Positions 8,061-16,438 of a stretch of 29,126 bases of DNA are shown piece after piece. Source of the stretch: Bacteroidales bacterium (GTDB taxonomy: Bacteria; Bacteroidota; Bacteroidia; Bacteroidales; Rikenellaceae); the NCBI GenBank assembly GCA_949419965.1, contig CASPAC010000020.1, positions 1-29,126 of the forward strand, written 5' to 3'. Both the position numbers and the translations under genes were made by a program. Position 1 is the stretch's first letter, and every line of letters starts with the position of its first letter. The notes beneath the pieces are model-generated. The model did not search any database. It was given only the letters and a program-made list of their open reading frames with translations, and was not told the origin of the DNA.

Positions 8061-8441
8061 TTATTCAATACGAACTACCGGAACCGTTTTTGCGATTTCG
8101 GCTTTACTTTCGTATTTATAAATTCCTATTTGCCGTACTCGTTTCCCTTGGGGGATTTTGATTATTTCTTCATCGTAATAACGTTTCCCTTCATCATTTA
8201 CAAATAAAACAAGAACTCCGGTAAATGAAGATATTCCATATTTTTTATCTTCTGCATGCGCGAGAGCTGCTCCGGGAGATACTTCTTGAAGCACTTGAAA
8301 CCGATTTCCTTGAATATATTCCCCTGGTTCGTCAAACATAGTAATGCCATGATTATTGGCAGTTGATACGAAGAAAGAAAGCAGTATGATAAAAACAATA
8401 CCTGTAATTGCACCGGCAATGAATATCAGTAGATTTTTCAT
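8061..8441 (-). CDS. Small membrane-anchored protein of unknown function, AT-rich
   Basis: A 126-residue protein starting MKNLLIFIAGAITGIVFIIL with one N-terminal hydrophobic segment (about residues 4-25) that may be a signal anchor. The rest looks like a small soluble domain outside the membrane: MFDEPGEYIQGNRFQVLQEV, then ALAHAEDKK, VLVLFVNDEGKRYYDEEIIK and a C-terminal VPVVRIE. It resembles a hypothetical family I recall from gut Bacteroides, with no known function. The base composition is clearly AT-richer than every neighbour (by eye near 38% GC against about 60%), which points to recent acquisition. It lies 15 bases downstream of ridA in the same direction and is followed by a terminator, so it is probably transcribed from the ridA promoter. 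Confidence 0.75.
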   Translation of the reverse strand: MKNLLIFIAGAITGIVFIILLSFFVSTANNHGITMFDEPGEYIQGNRFQVLQEVSPGAALAHAEDKKYGISSFTGVLVLFVNDEGKRYYDEEIIKIPQGKRVRQIGIYKYESKAEIAKTVPVVRIE

Positions 8442-8456
8442 TTTATTGAAAATGTT

Positions 8457-8831
8457 TTATTTGACTGCTACGGCGTCGATCTCCACCAGAGCGCCCATGG
8501 GCAGGGCGGCGACTTCGAAACAGATGCGGGCGGGCATCTCCGAGGTGAAGTGTTCGGCGTAGACGGCGTTCATGGCCGCAAAGTCGGAGATGTGTTGCAG
8601 CAGGACGGTGGTCTTCACTACATTGTTGAATCCGTAGCCCGCTTCGGCGAGGATGTGCCCCAGGTTGGCGAGCGACTGCCGCGTCTGGGCTTCGATGCCT
8701 TCGGCCATCTTGCCCGTGGCGCCGTCGATGGGCAGCTGGCCCGATACATAGAGTGCGCCGTCGGTCTCCACGGCCTGCGAATAGGGCCCCACGGCTTTGG
8801 GTGCGAGGGGCGAAGCGATGATCTTTTTCAT
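8457..8831 (-). CDS. ridA: RidA family enamine/imine deaminase
   Basis: Hydrolyses reactive 2-aminoacrylate and related enamine/imine intermediates released by PLP enzymes, protecting PLP-dependent enzymes. The 124-residue length is standard for the YjgF/YER057c/UK114 family. Hallmarks are the N-terminal MKKIIASPLAPKAVGPYSQA, the GQLPID segment near residues 32-37, and PARICFEVAALPMGALVEID near 100-119 containing the conserved arginine that binds the substrate carboxylate. The start at 8831 lies about 23 bases downstream of a well-formed promoter, giving a very short leader. Cytoplasmic, probably a trimer as in the family. The AT-rich gene at 8061-8441 follows in the same direction. Confidence 0.94.
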   Translation of the reverse strand: MKKIIASPLAPKAVGPYSQAVETDGALYVSGQLPIDGATGKMAEGIEAQTRQSLANLGHILAEAGYGFNNVVKTTVLLQHISDFAAMNAVYAEHFTSEMPARICFEVAALPMGALVEIDAVAVK

Positions 8832-8848
8832 AGGTGCATGTCTGTTGA

Positions 8849-8878
8849 TTGGACAAAGATATGAATTTCGTATCTTTG
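8849..8878 (+). promoter_or_regulatory. Promoter of the META-domain lipoprotein gene
   Basis: TTG (8849-8851), 19 bases, then TATCTTTG (8871-8878): a textbook Bacteroidota promoter. It supports the lipoprotein start at 8900 and rules out the in-frame start at 8849, which would lie inside the promoter. Confidence 0.75.
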
Positions 8879-8884
8879 CACCAA
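8854..8884 (-). promoter_or_regulatory. Promoter of ridA
   Basis: On the minus strand TTG (8884-8882), 20 bases, then TATCTTTG (8861-8854). It overlaps the divergent promoter of the lipoprotein gene almost completely, so the two -7 elements form an inverted repeat with a 9-base spacer. Confidence 0.75.
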
Positions 8885-8899
8885 CAATTCGAGACGAAG

Positions 8900-9346
8900 A
8901 TGAAACGCATGATCCGGATGCTGTTCCTGGCCCTCGCGGTCGCCCTTGCGGCAGGATGCAGCCACAGCAAAGGGTGCCATTGTCGCGCCTATCAGAAGAA
9001 ATACCGCCGCCCGCTCGCGGGAACGACCTGGCAGCTGGTCCAGCTCTACGGTCGGAGCGTGACGGCCGCGCCCGGCGCTTTCACGCTTGTCCTTTCGGAC
9101 GGCGACGGACGGATAAGCGGCCGGGGAGCCTGCAATAGTCTTTCGGGCGCCTATGCGACCGATCGCAGCCGGACCCTGACCATCGGTCCGCTCGCTTCCA
9201 CGCGCATGGCCTGCCCCGGGCTGGAGCAGGAGCAACGTTTCTTCGAAGCGCTCCGGACCACCACCCACTACGACATGGACGGGCCGTTGCTGCTGTTGCT
9301 CCGCAACGGCGAGTTGCAGGCTGTCTTGCAGGCTTTGGCCGAATAG
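8900..9346 (+). CDS. META (HslJ-like) domain lipoprotein
   Basis: A 148-residue secreted protein with a lipoprotein signal peptide: MKRMIRMLFLALAVALAAGC, with cysteine 20 as the predicted lipidation site (LAAGC lipobox). The mature part begins with a short Cys/Lys/His-rich stretch (about residues 21-33), followed by a META domain of about 110 residues (RPLAGTTWQLVQLYG ... RGACNSLSGAYATD ... STRMACPGLEQEQRFFEAL). The pattern W-x-L at the start, G-x-x-x-CN in the middle and M-AC-P is typical for the HslJ/META family, linked elsewhere to heat-shock-induced or motility phenotypes without a defined activity. Transcribed alone from the promoter at 8849-8878 and closed by the terminator at 9412-9440. 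Confidence 0.88.
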   Translation: MKRMIRMLFLALAVALAAGCSHSKGCHCRAYQKKYRRPLAGTTWQLVQLYGRSVTAAPGAFTLVLSDGDGRISGRGACNSLSGAYATDRSRTLTIGPLASTRMACPGLEQEQRFFEALRTTTHYDMDGPLLLLLRNGELQAVLQALAE

Positions 9347-9411
9347 CCGTTCTCAGCGGTGCTGTTCGGACAATTGTTTTGTGTGCGAACTCCGAGACAT
9401 AGCATATAACC

Positions 9412-9440
9412 AAAAGCCGCCCGTTCAACGGGCGGCTTTT
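9412..9440. terminator. Bidirectional terminator between the META gene and mdh
   Basis: A perfect 8-bp stem, GCCGCCCG (9416-9423) with CGGGCGGC (9429-9436) and loop TTCAA, is flanked by AAAA and TTTT. It serves two converging genes. Confidence 0.88.
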
Positions 9441-9457
9441 CTTGTCGGCGGCGGGGC

Positions 9458-10456
9458 CTATTTCAGATGCGGATTGACCTTGTGCCACTCGTCGACGGGC
9501 GGCAGGATGCCCATCGCGATCACCTCGTCGCGGAGCTTGCAGAGGTGGTTGTAGCTCTCGGTGAGGCGCGCGTGCTCCTCGGGCGTGCCCTGCACGTTCT
9601 TGTACTCGACGCCCTTGGGGCCGATGGAGGTTTCCATGGCCATGAGGATGTGGCGGAACTCGTCGTTGTGCACATAGACGCCGGCCGGATAGGTGAACGG
9701 CTTGCCGCCCATGGCTGCGGCGATCATGCAGATCGAAAGGTAGGCCGGGCTCTGGAACGACGAACGGCCGCGCAGGTCGATGATGTGCTTGCCGCCCTGG
9801 ACGACGCGCTGCTGCAGTTCGTGCCAGTCGCCTTCGGGCATTTCATGACCGATAAGTTCCGAAAGCGGACGTCCGGCCACGAGCGTCGTCGATGCGAAGA
9901 CGGCCATCTGCTCGCCATGGCCGCCGTAGGTGCGGCAGTTGCGGATTTCGTCGGGCGAAATCTTGAAATACTGGGCCAGCTCCGAGCGCAGGCGCGTCGA
10001 GTCGAGCGCTGCGAGGGTCGACACCTGCGACGGGTGCAGCCCGCCGTAGATCAGCGTCACGAGACCCGTGATGTCGGCCGGGTTGAAGATGACCACCACG
10101 TGCTTCACGTCGGGACAGTAGGTGCGGATGTCCTTGCCCAGCTGGGCGGCGATCTCGGCGTTGCCCTTCAGGAGGTCTTCGCGCGTCATGCCGGCCTTGC
10201 GGGCGGCTCCGCCCGACGAAACCACGTAGGAGGCGCCCGTAAGCGCATCGCCGATCTCCGACGTCCAGGTGATGTTCACCCCTTCGAAGGCGCAGTGGCG
10301 CAGCTCCTCGACCACGCCCTCCAGCGCGGGCGCGAAGGGGTCGTAGAGGCAGATGTTGGGCGTCAGACGCATCATCAGGGCGGTCTGCGCCATGTTGGAG
10401 CCGATCATGCCGGCGGCGCCGACGATCGTCAGTTTTTCATTGGTAACGAATTCCAT
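9458..10456 (-). CDS. mdh: Malate dehydrogenase
   Basis: NAD-dependent interconversion of malate and oxaloacetate (TCA branch; in Bacteroidales the reductive route to succinate/propionate). The product has 332 residues. I chose MEFVTNEKLTIVGAAGMIGS (ATG at 10456) because the Rossmann glycine motif GAAGMIGS then falls near residues 13-20, as expected. Other family features are SSGGAARKAGMTREDLL near 87-103 (substrate arginine loop), STRLRSELAQYF near 156-167 and TYGGHGEQM with the catalytic histidine near 185. Its partner in the same pathway, fumarase, lies upstream at 13998-15611 on the same strand. The 106-base gap behind recR shows no clear TAnnTTTG promoter, so read-through is possible. 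Confidence 0.92.
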   Translation of the reverse strand: MEFVTNEKLTIVGAAGMIGSNMAQTALMMRLTPNICLYDPFAPALEGVVEELRHCAFEGVNITWTSEIGDALTGASYVVSSGGAARKAGMTREDLLKGNAEIAAQLGKDIRTYCPDVKHVVVIFNPADITGLVTLIYGGLHPSQVSTLAALDSTRLRSELAQYFKISPDEIRNCRTYGGHGEQMAVFASTTLVAGRPLSELIGHEMPEGDWHELQQRVVQGGKHIIDLRGRSSFQSPAYLSICMIAAAMGGKPFTYPAGVYVHNDEFRHILMAMETSIGPKGVEYKNVQGTPEEHARLTESYNHLCKLRDEVIAMGILPPVDEWHKVNPHLK

Positions 10457-10562
10457 CGTGTTGTGTTTTAGATATGTAATTCTTCGTCGTTGCTTTTTCG
10501 GTCCCTCTCGATTTGGCGGGCGGAGGGCCGGTGCATGCTTCGCTGCTTTGTGTGTTTCCGCT

Positions 10563-11159
10563 TCACTCCATTTCGCGGCGGTTGAGCAGCGCATGGGTGA
10601 TGGTCAGTTCGTCGACATATTCCAGTTCGTCGCCGAAGCCGATGCCGCGGGCGATCGAGGTGATCTTCACGCCGGGGTAGCGGCGCAGGCGGCTCATCAG
10701 ATAGAAGAGCGTCGTTTCGCCCTCGACCGAGGTGGAGATGGCCAGGATCACCTCCTTGACACCGCCCTGCGCGATGCGGTCGCACAGCAGGTCGATCTTC
10801 AGATCGGAGGGCGCTATGCCCTGCATGGGCGAGATGACACCGCCCAGCACATGGTAGAGCCCCTTGTACTGGCGGGTGTTCTCGATCGACAGCACGTCGG
10901 CTACCTGTTCCACTACGCAGATCGTCGCATGGTCGCGTTCGCGGTCGGCGCAGATGGGGCACACCTGCTCGTCGGAGAGGTTGTTGCAGCGGGCGCAGTG
11001 CTTGATGTCGTTGCGGAAGCGGTCGATGCTGCGGGTCATTTCGCCCACCGAGTCGGGTTCCATGCGCAGGATGTGCATGGCCAGGCGCAGTGCCGTGCGG
11101 CGTCCCACGCCCGGCAGCTTCGACAGCTCGCCGACCACGTCCTGTAGGAGTTTCGACAT
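10563..11159 (-). CDS. recR: Recombination mediator RecR
   Basis: Forms a ring-like clamp that works with RecO/RecF to load RecA on SSB-coated gaps. The 198-residue length is standard. Domain order is complete: an N-terminal helix-hairpin-helix (ELSKLPGVGRRTALRLA, about residues 11-27), a C4 zinc finger CARC...CPIC (cysteines 55, 58, 67, 70), a TOPRIM domain from about 79 (TICVVEQVADVLSIE), and a C-terminal Walker-B-like end. The start overlaps the batE stop by one base (TGATG), so translation is coupled to batE. Placing recR at the end of a bat operon has no obvious functional reason. Confidence 0.96.
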   Translation of the reverse strand: MSKLLQDVVGELSKLPGVGRRTALRLAMHILRMEPDSVGEMTRSIDRFRNDIKHCARCNNLSDEQVCPICADRERDHATICVVEQVADVLSIENTRQYKGLYHVLGGVISPMQGIAPSDLKIDLLCDRIAQGGVKEVILAISTSVEGETTLFYLMSRLRRYPGVKITSIARGIGFGDELEYVDELTITHALLNRREME

Positions 11160-12070
11160 CAGACGATCTCGATTTTGCGGTTTTCGATCCACCCTTTCTT
11201 GCCGTCGTCGATGACGATCTCGCACCAGTCGTCGAGACGGTCGGTGATGGTCACCACGGTGCCTTCGTGGAGCAGGAAGAGGTCGGTGGCCGAGTTGTCG
11301 GGCGAGCTCTTCACCGCCGCGGAGGCCGGCATCACCACGGCGCTCGTGCGGTCGAGCATTCCGCGGCGTTCGGCCGCGGCGAACAGCGTGGCGGTCACGA
11401 AGAGCACCGCTGCAACCAGAGTGCCATAGAATCCGGTTTTGCGCCACGAGAGCCGCTGGGCCAGCAGAAAAAAGAGGAAAAAGCCCAGTGCGCAGGTCAG
11501 AAAGAGCAGCGAGAGGATCGTCCAGGCCGTGCAGCCCATCGTGTGGCGCACGCTGCGCAGCCAGGCGACAAGAAAGAATTCGGGGATGCGTTCGATGTTG
11601 TCCTTGGTGCGGGCTTCGGCGACGCTCAGGTTGTAGCGGATGTCGCCGTTGCCGGGCGCCAGGCGGAGCGCCCGGCGGTAGAACAGGATCGCTTTGCCCA
11701 GGCGGTCGGCCTTGAAATAGGCGTTGGCCAGGTTGTAGCAGAGTTTCACCGAGACCAGCCCCTGTGCAAGCAGTTCTTCGTAAGTCTCGGCCGCCGCGCG
11801 GTAGTCGCCGTTGATGTAGGCCGTGTTGGCCCGGTCCCACAGGAGCGCGGGCGCCGCAGCGTCGGTTTCCGCCGCGGAAACTTCGGTTGAGGCATCAGCA
11901 GCAGCCATGTCGGCAGCCTCGGCGGTTGTTGCAGGATCGGTTTGGCCGGCCGTTGCGGCGGGGGCGGCCGGTGTCTGTGCGTATGCGGTCGCCGCAGCGC
12001 CGTGCGTCGGTATGAAAAGCGGAGCGGGACCCGCCAGGGCTGCGAACAGGACCAGGATCAATCGTTTCAT
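11159..12070 (-). CDS. batE: BatE-like protein: TPR plus SH3 domain, membrane-bound
   Basis: A 303-residue envelope protein. In order: signal peptide (about 1-25), an Ala/Thr-rich linker with low complexity (about 26-75), TPR helices (about 77-150, with NLANAYFKADRLGKAILFYR and RALRLAPGNGDIRYNL), two membrane segments (about 181-203 and 212-233) and a C-terminal bacterial SH3 domain (about 243-303, ending DDWCEIVIDDGKKGWIENRK). This TPR-TM-TM-SH3 order is that of BatE in Bacteroidota 'Bacteroides aerotolerance' operons. Molecular activity is unknown; bat genes have been linked to oxygen tolerance and envelope stress. The start lies 6 bases behind batD, and recR follows with a one-base overlap. 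Confidence 0.85.
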   Translation of the reverse strand: MKRLILVLFAALAGPAPLFIPTHGAAATAYAQTPAAPAATAGQTDPATTAEAADMAAADASTEVSAAETDAAAPALLWDRANTAYINGDYRAAAETYEELLAQGLVSVKLCYNLANAYFKADRLGKAILFYRRALRLAPGNGDIRYNLSVAEARTKDNIERIPEFFLVAWLRSVRHTMGCTAWTILSLLFLTCALGFFLFFLLAQRLSWRKTGFYGTLVAAVLFVTATLFAAAERRGMLDRTSAVVMPASAAVKSSPDNSATDLFLLHEGTVVTITDRLDDWCEIVIDDGKKGWIENRKIEIV

Positions 12071-12076
12071 GGGAAT

Positions 12077-13948
12077 CTATCGTTTGATGATCGACTCGAT
12101 GCGCGAAATCAGGTCTACGCCGTCGGCGTAGATGTCGCCCATCTGCACCGATGCGGCGGGCGAATACTGTGCCTCGTCGCACTGGGCGATGAGGGCCGTG
12201 AAGCGCTGCGACTCGTCGGACGGAACGCCGCGGCGGTGCAGTTCCTCGCGCACGTTCTCCTTGGTGAGGTTGGCCACGGGGATGTTGAACTTGTCGCTCA
12301 CGTAACCCCACAGCGCGCGCAGCATCTCCTCGTAGAAGGCATGGCGGTCGTGGGCTTCCATGTATTTGCGGGCCGCGCGGAAGCGTTGTACGGCCACCTT
12401 GTTGGCGCGCCGTCCGCGGACCAGGGCGACGTTCTGCGATTCGCGGATGCGCCGGCGCAGGGTGGCGTAGGCCGCCGTGAACAGAAGCAGGATGCCGCAC
12501 AACAGCACCCAGTAGAGCATGCTGAACAGAAACGGCTGCTGCGGAGTGCGCAGCCGGGCGTTGCCCAGCTTGATGAAGCGGATGTCCTCGCCCAGCAGCC
12601 GCACCTCCTCTTTCGACATGCCGCGGTTCTGCATCACCACGGCTTCGCCGCCGCCTCCGGCATCGGGTGCGACGTCGAGCGTCAGCGGTTCGGAGCGCAG
12701 GGTCGCATACTCCATGCGCGACGGATCGAAATAGCTGAACACCACGGGTTCGATCTGGAAAGAGCCGTCGGCGCGCGCTATGAAGGGGTATTCGAACTGG
12801 CGGTAGCCCGAGATGCCGGCGGCCGACGTGTTGATCGACTCGGTGGTCTTGACGTTGTACTGCTCGAACGAACCGGGCAGCGTCAGCTTGGGGGCCTGCA
12901 CGAACGTAAGGTTGCCCGTTCCCGAAATCTTGACCGTATAGGTCGCTGCCGAATTGGCCGCCAGCCGCTGCGTCGGGAGTTTGGTCTCCATCGTGAAGTG
13001 CCCGACGGCCCCGCTGAATCCGGCCGGCGCCCCGGCCGGCAGGGGTTTGACCGTGATGTTGACGCGCGGACTCTGCACCTTGACAGGCACGTTGTAGACA
13101 TCGTGGCCGCCCCCGAAGAAAGGATCGGCGCTGCGGTTGCTCGGCACGATGACCTGCGCGACGGCGGTCAGTTCGGCGGGTTCGATGACCAGCGTGCCGG
13201 CCTGCTGCGGGTAGAGCAGGTATTCCCAGGCGACCGACGTTTCGTAGATCTTGCCGTTGTAGGTCTCGCGCTGGCGCGGGGCGTTGTCGGTGTTGAGCTG
13301 CTGGGCCCAGAATCCGTTGAACGACGGCACCTTGTAGTCCTGGAATCCGGCTACGTTGGCGCGGCGGTAGAGCTTGAAGGTCACGCGCAGCGGTTCGCCC
13401 TTGTAGACGGTGCTGCGCGATACGGCGGCCCGCAGCAGGATGTCGTCCTTGCCCAGCCGCCGGCGTGCTTCGCTTTCGGGGTTCCGCGACTGCGGCTCTC
13501 CGTTGGCGGAGCTTCCGGGCGCTGCGCCGGCGGCACCCGGTGCGGCGCCCTCGTCGACCACCTCGATCGGCAGGGGGCGCGTCCGGTAGGTCTCCCCGTC
13601 GACGGCGATGGCGGCCGGGGCGACGGTGAAGTTGCCGGCGCTGTTGGCCATGAGCACGTAGGTGAGCGTATATTCGACGCTCTTGGTCATCGAACCGTTG
13701 ACGATCTGGATCGACGAGCCCTCCGAAACGGCGGGTCCGGCCAGCACGTCGAATCCCTCGAACGACGGAGGCGCGAAACTTCCGTCGTCGGGCCGGGCGT
13801 TGAGCGCGAATTCGACCCGGAAGGCTTCGCCCACGGCCACGATCAGCGGCGAGGAGGCCTCGAAGACGACCTTGTCGGCGCCGGCGGCCGGCCCCCATGC
13901 GACGACGCAGAGCGCCGCGAAGATGATTTTCGCAATAAGACCTTTCAT
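12077..13948 (-). CDS. batD: BatD-like oxygen-tolerance protein
   Basis: A 623-residue protein with a signal peptide (MKGLIAKIIFAALCVVAWG, cleavage near residue 24), a long periplasmic part of beta-rich Ig-like repeats (for example VVFEASSPLIVAVGEAFRVE and SRSTVYKGEPLRVTFKLYRR), one membrane segment near 472-495 (LYWVLLCGILLLFTAAYA) and a cytoplasmic helical C-terminus of about 128 residues. This matches BatD (oxygen-tolerance family). A Gly/Ala/Pro-rich linker sits near residues 130-160. batE follows 6 bases later; the expected partners moxR, batA, batB and batC are not upstream, where fumarase lies 49 bases away. The family is clear, its biochemistry is not known. Confidence 0.88.
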   Translation of the reverse strand: MKGLIAKIIFAALCVVAWGPAAGADKVVFEASSPLIVAVGEAFRVEFALNARPDDGSFAPPSFEGFDVLAGPAVSEGSSIQIVNGSMTKSVEYTLTYVLMANSAGNFTVAPAAIAVDGETYRTRPLPIEVVDEGAAPGAAGAAPGSSANGEPQSRNPESEARRRLGKDDILLRAAVSRSTVYKGEPLRVTFKLYRRANVAGFQDYKVPSFNGFWAQQLNTDNAPRQRETYNGKIYETSVAWEYLLYPQQAGTLVIEPAELTAVAQVIVPSNRSADPFFGGGHDVYNVPVKVQSPRVNITVKPLPAGAPAGFSGAVGHFTMETKLPTQRLAANSAATYTVKISGTGNLTFVQAPKLTLPGSFEQYNVKTTESINTSAAGISGYRQFEYPFIARADGSFQIEPVVFSYFDPSRMEYATLRSEPLTLDVAPDAGGGGEAVVMQNRGMSKEEVRLLGEDIRFIKLGNARLRTPQQPFLFSMLYWVLLCGILLLFTAAYATLRRRIRESQNVALVRGRRANKVAVQRFRAARKYMEAHDRHAFYEEMLRALWGYVSDKFNIPVANLTKENVREELHRRGVPSDESQRFTALIAQCDEAQYSPAASVQMGDIYADGVDLISRIESIIKR

Positions 13949-13997
13949 CGTTTCAACAACGCGGTTTTGAGTCCGTTCGTATCCGGGGTCTGCAATT

Positions 13998-15611
<1,614 letters not shown>

Positions 15612-15725
15612 CGGTGTATTTTGATTTTGTGTGTTTTATCTTTTTGTCGGGCCGGGGTCCGCAGGGGCGGTTTCCGGCCGTTTTTTCGGCTTCCCTCGGG
15701 TGCGGGGTCGAGCCGTTCAGCCGTG

Positions 15726-15757
15726 CAAAAATACAAAAAACTATCCGGATTGCGCAA
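15726..15757 (-). promoter_or_regulatory. Promoter of fum
   Basis: On the minus strand TTG (15757-15755), 21 bases, then TATTTTTG (15733-15726), an exact TAnnTTTG match. Leader about 110 nt. Confidence 0.6.
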
Positions 15758-16008
15758 TAATTTCCGCCGATTTGTTATTTTATTAACACAAACCCCGTGC
15801 CCGCTCCGTTTCCGGACGATGCGGCCGGAACAGGGGCGAGCTCTCTTAGCAAAATGCCTTGTGCAAAGGTTTCTTCGGGTTGCGCGCTTGCGCTGTGCCG
15901 AAGCGGGGAACTTCGTGCTTTTTTACCGCCGGTTGCGGTTTTTCGGGCTGCGCGCGATGTGTTTGTATCGCCGCCAAGCATCTTTCTTTGCGCGCTTCTT
16001 TCCGGTTT

Positions 16009-16033
16009 GTCATTCCGAGCGGGGCGACGAATC
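16009..16033 (+). repeat. GTCATTCTGAGC-type dispersed repeat, copy 1
   Basis: Reads GTCATTCCGAGCGGGGCGAC then GAATC. Same family as the copies at 16086, 19407, 19541, 19697, 23155, 23341 and 23462. Confidence 0.6.
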
Positions 16034-16085
16034 TTGTCTGTGCAGGCTGCTGTCGGCTTCGCACGTCCTGGCACGGCCTCTATTT

Positions 16086-16110
16086 GTCATTCTGAGCGGA
16101 GCGAAGAAGC
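16086..16110 (+). repeat. GTCATTCTGAGC-type dispersed repeat, copy 2
   Basis: Reads GTCATTCTGAGCGGAGCGAA then GAAGC, in the same orientation as copy 1 and 77 bases downstream of it. Confidence 0.6.
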
Positions 16111-16249
16111 TGTCGCCCTCCCCGGAACTCCGCCAAGTATCCGGTAAAAGCCGGGCGACACTCCGTATTCCTTAGGCCCTGCGAGCAGGGCACAGAACCG
16201 GCCGATAAGCTCGTTTGCAAGGGCGGTTTCGCGGATAAGCATTCGAAGT

Positions 16250-16280
16250 TTTGGCATTCCGGAAAAAAGCGTTAACTTTG
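16250..16280 (+). promoter_or_regulatory. Promoter of rpsA
   Basis: TTTG (16250-16253), 19 bases, then TAACTTTG (16273-16280): full agreement with the Bacteroidota consensus and spacing. It implies a leader of about 150 nt before rpsA. Confidence 0.82.
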
Positions 16281-16297
16281 CAGGCCTTTTGCGTGCG

Positions 16298-16346
16298 CGC
16301 GGGATCGTATTATATTATATACGGGCGCTGCGGAGCCGGTCCCGCG
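16298..16346 (+). promoter_or_regulatory. Predicted branched RNA structure in the rpsA leader
   Basis: The outer stem CGCGGGA (16298-16304) with TCCCGCG (16340-16346) encloses two hairpins: CGTAT (16306-16310) with ATACG (16319-16323), and GGC (16324-16326) with GCC (16335-16337). A further 5-bp hairpin, GCGAT/ATCGC at 16413-16425, lies just before the start codon. S1 synthesis is autoregulated at its own leader in enterobacteria; a similar role here is inference. Confidence 0.45.
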
Positions 16347-16438
16347 AGGGCCTGTGACGCAACGGCAGCCGGGCGCATGACGGAAGGCAGAACATTATCA
16401 ACCTTTTAACGAGCGATTGTATCGCAAACATTTCCACA

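Larger units (their letters stand above)
15758..16249. other. Intergenic region between the divergent fum and rpsA promoters
   Basis: About 490 bases without a supported gene. It contains two copies of the GTCATTCTGAGC-type dispersed repeat and a short perfect hairpin, GCCCTG (16176-16181) with CAGGGC (16186-16191) and loop CGAG. The remaining open frames are not recognisable. Confidence 0.55.

Noticed and set aside
4943..8161. A 1072-codon open frame on the plus strand, antisense to nrdJ
   Set aside because: It is a by-product of the strong G/C third-position bias of nrdJ. The translation has no recognisable domain, and the real gene on the minus strand has all catalytic residues. The same applies to long antisense frames over batD/batE (11942-14008), fum (14001-16175) and rpsA (16406-19234).
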